From Rhodeus uyekii (Eukaryota; Chordata; Actinopteri; Cypriniformes; Acheilognathidae): a stretch of DNA of 64,000 bases. Below the pieces are notes generated by a model. The model was not told the DNA's origin. It searched no databases and was given only the letters and a program-made list of their open reading frames with translations. Where the stretch lies: contig JAWRVZ010000042.1 in the NCBI GenBank assembly GCA_037043235.1, positions 542,501 to 606,500 on the forward strand, read 5' to 3'. The position numbers and the translations under genes were made by a program. The first letter of the stretch is position 1; every line of letters starts with the position of its first letter. Positions 22,601 through 32,905 of this stretch are shown here, one piece after another.

Positions 22601-25600
22601 ACAATCAAATCTTGTGTGTTTTTTTTCTTGTGTAGTCGACTAGTGTTTTCGGTGTTGACTAGTGGCACCTGTACCGTGTAGTCGACTACACTCACACATC
22701 CCTAGTACATTTACATTCATGCATTCATGCATTTAATTTTTTATAAAAAGTTTTGCATTTAAATTTACTCTGGATATGTTGTTATTCAGTTGGATACTCA
22801 TAAACATGTTTTTGACAAACTAACTTGCTCAGAAAGGATTTCTTCAAAATGTTGTGCTGCCTTAAAAGAAAAAACTGACCATTCTAGTTTATAATTCAAC
22901 TATAGCGACCCTTGTGGCAAAGCACATTTCAGAAAGCATGAAATTTACATTTGATAGATGCTTTTATCCAAAGCGACTTGCATTGCATTCAAGAAACACA
23001 TTGATATTCTAATCAGTTCTTGCTTTCCCTGGGAATCGAACCCATGACCTTGGCGTTGCAAGCACCACTCTCTACTGTTTGAGACAGCAAAGCCAGAACA
23101 TCAGCATACCTGTGAACACGATAGACTTTGGCCAGGTTTTTTTTCTTCTTTTTTTCCTCAGTCCAGCTGCAGCACAGACGCCTTCAAGCGTATTTGCACA
23201 CCTGCTGCGTATTCAGACCAACCCAAAGCTGAATTACCCCTGCGATCAGAGCAGCCGGACCATTGTCTCTCTCTCTCTCTCTCTCTCTCGGTCGGCAGGC
23301 AGACCCTGCTGCGAGCGAAGGCTCTCCCCGTCAGCAATGTCCAAACAGAGCCTCTGAAATGAGCTCTTTTGAGTCCTCGCAAACACTATTGTAGCTCTTG
23401 GCTGAGTTTCACTGGCAGATGAGATGCGATGTTAAGGCCAAGATCCAACCATTATTATTCACTTAAAATAGACAAGGACTTTTTCCTGCTTTTCGGTGTA
23501 AAGTTTTGAAACGCCATACATCAATGATATGTTGTTGCCCCTAATTTGTGTGACATTGAGTGTTTGTAATTGCAGGTAGTTGGGGAAGCGTTGAGCAGTG
23601 AGTAGAGGAGCGCGTCCACCACAGCCATGCATAGCAAGAACCGTAAGTGTTTTAACACCCGTCTTTTGAATGGATTTGCATGTAGTTTTGGACTGAATGA
23701 TGTTTTTGTGACATTCATGAAGTATAAAGTCAAGCAACAGCACAACATTGCGAAGAGCATTTCTGGTTTAGACTTCAGAAACAAAAAACGGTGTTAGGAG
23801 TTTGTTTTATTGCACACCGTTCATTTTATGGATGTCTATGCGTCATGGATGTGTATGTCTGTATTATTATTAATTCAAATTAAAATAGCATTGTTTTATT
23901 TATTTAGGATTTATGTACTGTTACATTGATTCACATAAAAGAAAATTATGCACATATTCAAAATATTGATGATATATATATATATATATAGTAGTTGCAT
24001 TACTATAGTAATACCAACTAAAGTAAAATTTCTAAAGTAACTTACCATATCTATTTAGTAAGCATGTAGTTTATTAATTTTACTCAAGTGTAACCTAAAA
24101 TATTAATAAAAAAAATCATATTTATGTATCACATATTTTTTTGCATGTACATGTAAGCATGACCATTTAGCAAAATGTTTTTTCCAAATATCCATTGCTG
24201 GTTAACTTTTAGTTTCATTCATTTAAATCTACAGTTTCATTTCAGATTCCTCTACACATATTAGTCTCTTGAATATTGTAAGTGATATTAGCAGATGAGA
24301 ATAAGCGTGCACGTTTTAAATATGATTCGGGATGCACTTTGCACCGGTGCGTTCGTCTGTAGAGGTTCTCCAGTGTAACGTTCTGTCTCGTGATCTTGTG
24401 GTGATGTTCAGAGAGGAGACACTGCTCGCCCAGCAGCTCCAGGACTCCTCTGGTTCCTGTCAAGGCCAAGATGTCGGCGGGCCAAAGCGAGGTGGATCCC
24501 CTTCCCTTCCGGGTTCCTCGTGATTACCCGCACTCACGCTTCAGCAAGGCGCCGCTGGCCGTCTATCCGCCCAAGGGAGCCCGAGCCAAGGCCTGGTGGG
24601 TAAAACACAGCACTCCTTCCCTGATAAACACCGGATTATGGGTTCAGTTTAGCGTTCTAGAGCCGTGTTTCCCAACCCTGTTCCTTGAGGCACACCAACA
24701 CGACACATTTTGGATGTGTCCCTTGTGTGACCCATCTATTTCTGGTCTTTGAGGCTCTACTAACAAGCTGATGAGTTGAATCAGGTGTGTTTGATTAGAA
24801 AGAGATGGAAAATCTGTAGTGTTGGTGTGCCTCCAGGAACAGAGTTGCTTTAGCTAAGTGTTTGGGAACATCATCCACTGTTGAAATGTAACTAAAAAGC
24901 TATGTGGTGTGCGGGCATATTCACAAACAATAAAACAAGAAGAACGTGACATTAATTTTTGTTTAGCTGTGTGTTTTATATATAAATAACGGTAGGCATA
25001 ATTATTCAAAACGCACTGCATGTATTTGTTAAAAAATACAGTAAAAATTGTGAAATATTATCATTTAAATGTATTGTTTTCTATTTTGTTTACTAGTTGT
25101 AACTGTTTTCTATGTGATTATACAGTAAAGTGTAGTTTATACTTGATCGAAACTGAATTTATTAGATCACAAATGCAGTAAAATAGTGAAATATTATGCC
25201 AATGTAAAACAGCTGTTTTCTATGTGAATATATAGTAAAGTTTAATTTATTCCTGTGATTAAAGCTGAACTTATTAGATCATAAATCCAGTAACAGTGTA
25301 ATATTATATCAATGTAAAACAGCAGTTTTTTATGTGAATATATAGTAAAGTGTCATTTATTCCTGTGATTAAAGCTGAATTTTTAAAATCATAAATCCAG
25401 TAAAAGTGTAATATTATATCAATGTAAAACAGCTGTTTTCTATGTGAATATATAATAAAGTGTCATTTATTACTGTGATCAAAGCTGCATTTTCAGGATC
25501 ATTACTCCAGTCGTTAGTGTCACAGGATCCTTCAAAAATCATTCTAATATGCTGAAATATGTTAAATAATATGAAGCATTTCTGATTATTCTAAATGTTG

Positions 25601-28600
25601 AAAACAGTTGAGCTGCTTCATGGTTTTGTGGAAACTGTGATTTTTTTTTTTTAAATTTTTTTTCCCTCAATAGAAAGTATTGAAAACTGATTTGAATTGC
25701 ACTTCTGGAAATCCAATCGTTTTTGAAATTCTTTACGATTTGAATTTCCAAGTTCACAACTTTAAAAACAATCTTTTTTTCTATAGCGTGTCTTTACCTG
25801 TGGTGAGTCTGGAGAAGATGCCGTGTTTCAACAGATCGGAGGGAACGCATATCAAAGTCAGCTCCTCGTCTCCCACGCCAGGTTCTTCTCTTTCTTTCTC
25901 TTCTACGTCTTCCTCTCCCTCCTCCGCTCCTCTCAAGTCCTCCTCCACGTCACCAGCATCTCACAAGAGCCAGGAAAAGTTCCTGAATGGTCGCGGTCCC
26001 GGGACTCCTCGCTCCACCACGCCTCCAACTTTGATTGACAGGCGGCCCAGCCCATCACGGTCACCCTTGGAGAAACGCTCCGCCCCCTCTCCCTCCCCAC
26101 AGGACAGGAAACCTGTGGCCTCCACATCTCCATCCCTGCTGGACCGGAGACCGATTGTCCCGCCTTCTCCTCCAGACAAGAAGCATCAGAACGGAGCCAA
26201 AGGCGGGAGGCATCGGAGAGTTTCGGGTGAGCCGAGAACACTTATAATATTTATAACGAGGTTGTGGTGGTTACTTTAGGTGTGAATTTAGCTAGAAATA
26301 ATGTAGGAAACGACTTTAATTTCCAACAGGATTTGGTTTGGCTTGATATTATTGGTTAACATCATTTGTCTCTGCCTGTGTGGCCTTTCAAAGTCGCTTT
26401 ATCTTGTGGAATTTGCTTGAAATATTTAACTGAAAAATTAAAAAATCTTATTTTTACTTCTGTAAAGAAGTAAAATTGCTGTGTTATTATTGCGTGTATA
26501 TATCTCTACTATATATAGGTGCGTGTGTGTATATACAGTAATATCTTGAGATACGAGCATAAATTTAAATCCGTCTTGAATTTTTTTTACATTTAAAAAA
26601 AACTGAATCTATTATAACTAAAAAAAATATTTTTTTCAATTCAAATAAAGCTAAAATAAAATGTAAAAATATTATTATTGTTATTATCAAAAGGACTTTT
26701 TTTTATGTTGCCTTAACTCAATCACTGAAGTAAAAGATAAACCTAAATGGAAATGAAAACTCAAATACAAAAATACAACAAAATCATGAAAACTGTAATA
26801 TTAGTTATATACATTTTTTTTCTTTCATATATTTAAAATTTGTATATATATATTTGTACATATACTGAGTTGTGTTTAAAATTTTATTTGATATGTTCTT
26901 GATTTTAAAAGGAGGAGAGAGGGAAGAAAATGCAAATCAAAAGGATGAACAAGCTATAAAGGAAATAAATCCCATCCTTTGTTTTCAAACTCTGGTTCTT
27001 TGGTTTATGGTTTGTAGGTTGTAACTCTGCTCATTAGTCTTAAGCGAAGCATCGCTCGTCCCTCTCCGTATGTTGTTTACTCTGCTCTTGGCCCCGTTGG
27101 AGGTTTGATTTATGCCGTGTAATTGCTTTCGGCCGCCAGATCCTCTGCTGCGTCCAGCAGCCGCGCTCCATTACAGGGAGTTTGAGGGAGTTTTAGTGTT
27201 CATGTGCTCTTCGGGTTGCATCGTGAGCTGGACAGGATTGTTGTAATCAGGACTCAGGCTCATAACTCGAGTTGCTCGTATCTTAAATCATTGTTTCCCA
27301 TAAGAAATAACAGAAAGAAAAAAATCTTTTGTGCGGAGGAGGGATTGAAGGCAAATCCATGCCAAAAAGAAACGAGCGCAAAAAACTGATGTTTATATCA
27401 GTTTTTCAAAATATTTGCTTAATTTTTATAAATCTAGGATTTATGAACATGTATTGAATATTTGATATTTTATAAATACGCATAACGTAACAATACATGT
27501 ATAATAATAATAGTTTGTATGCAATAAATTATAATGATATATTATCATAAAATGTTATAAAACAAAGTTTACATGTCAAATTTATACGTATATAAGTGTA
27601 TAAACGATGTATACTTTATGTATGTGCGTGTATTTACACATTAATACAAAAATAATTACTGCTTTTTATGAAATAGTGCATAATATATTTATGAAATATA
27701 ATACGTTAAAGAAAGCATATTTGGCTAAAAATTGCAAATCACACACTGTTTTATTGTACAGGGAGAGTCTTTGATCCTAATAAACACTGTGGGGTTTTGG
27801 ACCCAGAGACGAAGCGGGCCTGCACTCGTTCGTTAACCTGTAAGGTTGGTACCGTGTGTCTGTGTGTGATTTTAATGGCTGTTGATTTGAATAATCACGG
27901 TCATAACGTGTGCTTGATCATGCATGTTGTAGACTCACTCTCTGACCCATCGGCGGGCCGTTCCAGGACGGAGGAAAGACTTCAATGTCCTTCTAGCGGA
28001 GCATAAGGGACGGGCGAAGGAGAAGGAGGTGGGGCAAAAAAAGGAAGTTCAAGCAGGCAGCCAATCAGTGCAGGTCGCACAGTCACATGATGCAGCACCC
28101 AGCCAATCCGCAAGCTTCACCAATGGCAAGACCACTCCCTCTCTCAAACTACGGCTGGCCAATTCACACTTGCACAGGTACATTTTTCTGACTAAATGAC
28201 ATTCAGTGATTGTAGAACTATTTTATGTTCCATTTTCATACTAAAGCACTAATCCAATCATTTAAACTCTGTTTATCGATATATGAACATGATATTGAAT
28301 CCTTTTTTATTTATATGCACCATATAACTTAATACATATCAATAGACTGCAATTTTTACAGCTCACTTTTAACTTTTTAAATCAAACTTACCAACTTCAA
28401 ACTTATTTTTGCTACTAAAGTTTATATTGGGACAAGGAAAAATTGTGACATAATATATAAAGTTAAAATTTGTAAGAAACTTAATGGCCAAATAAATTCA
28501 CATTATTTAATCTTAAATTACCAGAAAGTCGTACGCGAAATGGGAATGTTACGTATAATGCTTAGCCCATGTCTAACAAAAACGTTTTATTGCTTTTATT

Positions 28601-30727
28601 ATTTTTATTTCTTATGTATATGTTGTTATTATTTTATAAGGACTTATTATGCCTTTTTACAAAGTCTTGTTGTTTTTGTCTCCACTAGAGCAGGTTTTCC
28701 TGCTTGAATATTGATTATTTTCGTTGTTGCGGCTCGTCTCTTCTGAGTCTGTCAGAAACGCTCTGTTTAGTTCCTGTCTCTATGAAGCCCCTCCTTCTGA
28801 AAAGCACACTGTGCTCTGATTGGTCAGATAGATCAGTGTGTTTTGATTGGTCGAGAGCTTCCAGTGTGTTTGGAAGTGTCTTTCAACACACCACTAACTA
28901 ACTCAAGCCCCATCCCTTTATTTTGCATTTGTGTATTATTATAATGAGGAATATTGTGAGTGTTTGTTCATAGAAGAAACTCACGACTCAATGGAGGCGT
29001 TTCAGGAGTTCAGAAACACTGACACTGATATAGAGAAGAACTGCAGCTTTTTCATGATCAAACAGCAACACACACACTAAAGAGAGATAAAGACTTTTAA
29101 TAGCTGGTAAATGAAATCTAATATAATGCTTTCCCTAGAGTGTTTCTCAGATGATCCTTCTGTTCCTCTGCAGAGTGTCTCAGCTCAGCTCTGCACCCGC
29201 TCCTCCTCCTGAACCTGAGAGATGCAGCGGAGACGCACGTCTGTCCAGCGATGAAGGAGAGGCAGATCTCCCTGAAGAGACCGAGAAGCCGCTGTGCCAT
29301 TATTCTCCACACCACCCACAACCCATGAGCGTGAGCTGAGCAAACCCTGCAGAAGCAGATCCAGTACTGCGCAAAAGTCTTAAACACGATAATATTTTCA
29401 CCCCAAAAAAAGGGTTTAACGTCGGTTATTTCTATCTTTTGCTGTAGTGTGTCAGAAGGAAATTTCTATTTAGATTTAGAAACATTAATTTTGCCATTAA
29501 TTGTAATAATCCAGTGATATTTTTGTCGCACAAGGAATCTGACAGCAGCCGGTTTATGATCCACATGGAGATCTGATCTCTCCATCATCCAGTCCGTCAT
29601 GAAGAAACGGAACAAACTGAGACTAAATCCAGAAGAACTGCAGGAACGTTTATAAGACGCTTGAAGAAACTGACCTGACTGAATAGTGTGTGACATTAAT
29701 TGTATTTTCTATTCTGTAGAACTAGTAAGTAAGAGATAATAAGTTTGAAGAAATAAGTTTGAGGTATAGAGATGGTGTGCGTTCCTGATAGGGAATGGAA
29801 AACTAATATTTCCCACTGACTCACTACAGCAAAAGACAGAAATAATTGGCTTTAAACTCTTTTTTTTAGGGTGAAAATACTAACGTGTCTAAGACTTTTG
29901 CGCAGTACTGTGTATTGATGCATAAGTGTTTTAATACTGGATCTGTATAATCTGAGAAACATCTCTGTGTTTGCTGGTGTGTTAGTGTTGTGCGTTCAGC
30001 AGCCGGTTGATAGGAAGAGGTCACTACGTGTTCGACAGACGGTGGGATCGGGTGAGGCTGGCGCTCCACTGCATGGTGGAGAAACACGTCAACTCTCTCA
30101 TGTGGAGGCGAGTTACATGTTTGTCTGCTTGCACAATTATGGCTACATTCGGGGAGAATTTATGGGTGGATTCATTCAGTTCACGTGTTGAAAGTTTTCA
30201 CAAAACCTATCAAATATTAGGGTCGCATCTCACCTCAAAATCAAAACATAAAATAATATTTTTTGTGACACTTTAGGAAAATTATTTAGATTTTAAATTG
30301 TACTTATTTTATTATAAATAATAATATAACTATTTATATTTTATTGTGCCATAAAAAACAACACCAGGAAAACTGTTACAATGCAAAAAAAAAAAAATCT
30401 TTATGCAATATAATTCTCCCCTCCCCCCCACAAAAAAAAAAAAAACAGAAGAAAAGTATTTTGCATGAAGTATATTTACATTTTTTATAAATTTAAATTA
30501 TAATTTTTTATAAATTGACATTATTAAACAAATGGCTATTATAAATTTTGATTAATAATATTTTTTAACAGTATTAAACGGAAGAATGTCATAAATATGA
30601 TTAATGATAAAAGTAAATAATTATTTGTAAACATTTATTTAATCATTTTAACTTGACTTCTGTTTAATAATAATATAAAGTGTGTGTAATAATAATATAA
30701 AGTGTGTGTATGTGTGTGTTGTTGTGT

Positions 30728-30767
<40 letters not shown>

Positions 30768-32246
30768 TAATATATAAATTATATTTAATAATGCTAAAAA
30801 ATATAATAAAAAATATTACTTGATGAAATTAATATTGCATTGTATCCCAATAATAACTAGCATTTTCTGGTAACACTTAAGATTTCATTAGTTGATATTA
30901 GTTAAGAAAGAGCAAAACGACAGCATTTAAATTAACTCTATTTCTAAATTAATGTTAAATTCCCTATTTATTAATACATTAGTCAGCTGGATTTTTAAAC
31001 TAACATTAATAAAGAATAGTAAATACTGTAACAAATGTTTTGTTCACAAATACATTAACTAATGAAACGTTATTGTAAGTTTTTACCAATTTATGGTTCC
31101 TTTATGCAAAATAATCTGGAGGTGAAATATGACCCAGATGTTTTCGTCTTTATTTCCGGCAGAAATAAATGAAATGTCAATGGCTTGAGTCAAGCTGTGT
31201 AATTGCACAAAATGTTTTCTTTCGCTCTGTAAACGCACAGCATTTAGGTTAACGTCCCACATAGCTTCCTACCACAGACTGGTGATGTCATATCCTGTTT
31301 GCCACAGGAAAGTCCCTCTAGCGGTAGAGAGCATGACGAGCCCGTCTGAAGTGTCTCCTCTCGGCTCGGCGTTCCTCCCCAACCACTCGCTCACGGCTCC
31401 TCTGGACGGCGTCTCAATGCTCTCATACTCCACCTCTTTCTCTCATAACGGCGCTGGTGTTTTCTGCATCAGGGACCCCGAGCCCGGACCCCGACTGCAG
31501 CGGAATAAACCGGCCAGGCCACCGAAAGCCTCAGGGGAAGGACAGGGACCCAAAAAGCGGAAAGCACCTCCTACTTCTGAAGCGGGGGCTTACCGGAAAA
31601 GCGGGAACAGCTACCATCTCCCACCCATCAGTAACGGGACGGCGGCCCTTAGCATGCGGGCCAAGCCCCGGCCGGGAGGACAGGGGCCGCGGGACCAGGA
31701 CCGGTACGGCGGTGTGGGGCTGTCCCTCCCGCAGGCGCTCACCGGGGATCACGGCGGCGTCTCGTCTCATAGCCCGCTGCCCTACGCGTGCTCCGATGGG
31801 AGGAAAAGGAAGAGCTCTGGATCAAGCGCCGGCAGTGACAAGCCCAGTAAACCCACCAAATCCACAGCACTGGACGGGATATTCAGGAAGGAAACGGCCC
31901 ACAGCGCCCTCCCCAGACAGGTAAAACACTCAAAACCATCTTGAAATGCAGAAATCCTTTCAGATTTGTCTGTTGCAACACTCACTGATCAATGCAATAT
32001 ATGACACCTGGAGAATATGAAGGAGTTTTAAATTTGGGATTTACAGAACGGGAAAAGATGATTTTAGAGTGTATGTGTGTGTATACATTTTATATATATA
32101 TACATATATACTCTAAAAACATCTTAGAAATGCAACATTAAACTCAAATATATTTGTATTGGCGTACATTTTTTTTTTAGCCTAGAAATTAATTGCATTA
32201 TTAAATTTTAAATTATTTAAAATCATGGATTTTTTTTTTATTAATT

Positions 32247-32344
<98 letters not shown>

Positions 32345-32766
32345 ATACATACACAGTGGAGTTCACTTATCTCGATTCACGGTTAACTCGCCAATCCTAT
32401 TATGTCGACGTTTTTGAAGTGGAACCGCCAAACTCCCTATTTGTCTTAGTATTTTCTTGTGGGTTATGTCGATTCCTTTATGTTGCCGAAATCTAATATC
32501 TCGAGCACAAAAAAGGGACAAATTCGCCACTTCACGTGGTTATTTCGGGACTAATTTGCGTACCTAGTTCACTCCGCATACGCTGAGTTTGCCTTGCACA
32601 TGGATCGCGATATGTATGCATGTATGTAAATGTGAATTGTTTCAATTGATGCCCAAAGTGTTTTTGAAGCTTCTAAGAGCTTAAATTTCACTTTTCAGCT
32701 CCTTGTTCTTGCATATGCACATATTCTAACCACCAAGCTCTTTTGCAGCCCAAGGTCCCTCACTGA
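15886..32766 (+). CDS. atxn7l1: ataxin-7-like protein 1, about 714 aa, 11 exons (first exon uncertain)
   Basis: Exons: 15886-15994, 16415-16483, 18309-18413, 24412-24595, 25787-26226, 27762-27844, 27933-28177, 29174-29330, 29986-30107, 31308-31920, 32749-32766, in phase throughout (2145 nt). The family belongs to SAGA-type chromatin complexes. Landmarks: an N-terminal zinc motif (C78, C81, H98; the usual third ligand is Arg here); PVVSLEKMP; a Ser/Pro-rich exon 5 ending in KKHQNGAK; the SCA7 domain (C312, C323, C329, H332, then SLSHRRAVPGRRK); RLSSDEGEADL; GRGHYVFDRRWDR and MVEKHVN; a basic KRKSSGSS tract; and a tiny last exon ending QPKVPH, like ATXN7's QPKARP. The start chosen (ATG 15886) is the only one in frame with exon 2. 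An ATG at 15938 (GRAMATL, as in human) is out of frame. Exon 9 uses a GC donor. Confidence 0.88.
16258..16276 (+). repeat. (GC)n alternating purine-pyrimidine tract
   Basis: About nine GC dinucleotides followed by GT repeats, in atxn7l1 intron 1. This is the classical sequence type for Z-DNA. Confidence 0.75.
16494..16680 (+). repeat. (GT)n/(GA)n microsatellite starting at the atxn7l1 exon 2 donor
   Basis: The donor GTGAGT (16484) runs almost directly into GT repeats, then GA and GT blocks to about 16680. Confidence 0.9.
17401..18025 (+). repeat. dispersed repeat, copy A, interrupted by a CATC-rich tract
   Basis: Shares long stretches with 28647-29010, such as CCACTAGAGCAGGTTTTCCT and GAAGCCCCTCCTTCTG, and the tail AATGGAGGCGTTTCAGGAGT. 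About 232 bp of CATC-type repeat (17626-17857) splits this copy; copy B lacks it. The family was not identified by name. Confidence 0.8.
19320..19490 (-). repeat. 110-bp-unit dispersed repeat, locus 2
   Basis: Antisense copy with about 1.5 units (TTTACTGTATTTATGATCTA, AATTCAGCTTTAATCACAGG) in atxn7l1 intron 3. Confidence 0.75.
20166..20268 (+). mobile_element. tRNA-derived SINE, copy 4 (5'-truncated)
   Basis: B-box GGGTTCGATTCCCAGGGAAA and the usual body, ending near TTTGGATAAAAGACTGTAAA. In atxn7l1 intron 3. Confidence 0.75.
21086..21224 (-). mobile_element. tRNA-derived SINE, copy 5
   Basis: Same family in antisense orientation within atxn7l1 intron 3, with a degraded head. Confidence 0.75.
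21883..22704. mobile_element. non-autonomous hAT-type element, 822 bp, 8-bp target duplication
   Basis: The termini TAGGGATGTG and CACATCCCTA are inverted. Both sides carry the perfect 8-bp direct repeat GTACATTT (21875-21882 and 22705-22712). An 8-bp duplication with TAGGG-type ends is typical of hAT transposons. Subterminal GACTAGT/GTCGACTA motifs are repeated in both orientations. No transposase is encoded. It sits in atxn7l1 intron 3. Confidence 0.9.
22944..23094 (-). mobile_element. tRNA-derived SINE, copy 6
   Basis: Same family in antisense orientation. The body is well preserved, and the head ends in a rearranged GAGACAGCAAAGCC. Confidence 0.75.
24665..24870. mobile_element. short palindromic element, about 206 bp
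   Basis: The left arm (TGTTTCCCAACCCTGTTCCT, then GAGGCACACC) is inverted at the right end (GGTGTGCCTCCAGGAACAGA ... TTTGGGAACA). The element would fold into a hairpin. It begins 70 bp after the atxn7l1 exon 4 donor. Confidence 0.75.
25020..25560 (+). repeat. 110-bp-unit dispersed tandem repeat, locus 3
   Basis: About four units in the intron before atxn7l1 exon 5, followed by the same flank (ATTACTCCAGT, then GGATCCTTCA) as locus 1. Confidence 0.8.
26534..27330. mobile_element. decayed Tigger-like fragments
   Basis: A terminal-like CAGTAATATCTTGAGATACG at 26534 and an internal-like block near 27255-27315 (GCTCGTATCTTAAATCA, then CCCATAAGAAATAAC) resemble the 3052-3945 family in design. The middle is AT-rich and unlike either, so the element is broken or coincident. 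Confidence 0.45.
28647..29010 (+). repeat. dispersed repeat, copy B (uninterrupted)
   Basis: Same family as the copy at 17401-18025, without the CATC insertion. It lies in the atxn7l1 intron between exons 7 and 8. Confidence 0.8.
29362..29910. mobile_element. inverted-repeat DNA element, 549 bp, Tc1/mariner-like ends
   Basis: The left end CAGTACTGCGCAAAAGTCTT is mirrored at the right by AAGACTTTTGCGCAGTACTG. Inverted identity continues for about 90 bp with some mismatches (CACCC/GGGTG, TTGCTGTAGTG/CACTACAGCAA). It fills most of the 655-bp intron between atxn7l1 exons 8 and 9. No ORF. Confidence 0.85.
32252..32335 (+). repeat. (TA)n microsatellite, about 84 bp
   Basis: Long uninterrupted TA run in the last atxn7l1 intron, followed by ACACATACATACATACAC. 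Confidence 0.92.
32354..32640 (+). mobile_element. Tigger-like 5' fragment
   Basis: CAGTGGAGTTCACTTATCTC, with CGATTCACGGTTAACTCG following, resembles the ends of Tigger/pogo elements in layout. No matching right end was found, so it is a fragment. The right border is approximate. Confidence 0.5.
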
Positions 32767-32905
32767 CGCCACACCGGACGGTTCCCGAGGCCCGTCAGTC
32801 CTGCCTTCATCCCCACCACTGCCTCTGATCGCTCTGCGCTCTCGTTCCCTACAGGGCTGCTTCTTTCCTCCCGTGCCGTTAGGAATAAAATCCTCTTTTT
32901 ATGGA
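32767..32905 (+). other. atxn7l1: atxn7l1 3' UTR (short form)
   Basis: Follows the stop at 32764-32766. A canonical AATAAA at 32884-32889 would end a UTR of about 130-140 nt. Longer forms running into 33-34 kb cannot be excluded. Confidence 0.5.

Noticed and set aside
23079..23382. GC-richer block in atxn7l1 intron 3 as an extra exon
   Set aside because: Preceded by an acceptor-like TTTTTCCTCAG, but no frame matches the family and the flanking exons join in phase without it.
31457..31924. 155-codon frame overlapping atxn7l1 exon 10
   Set aside because: Shadow of the real exon, which matches the family in the other frame.
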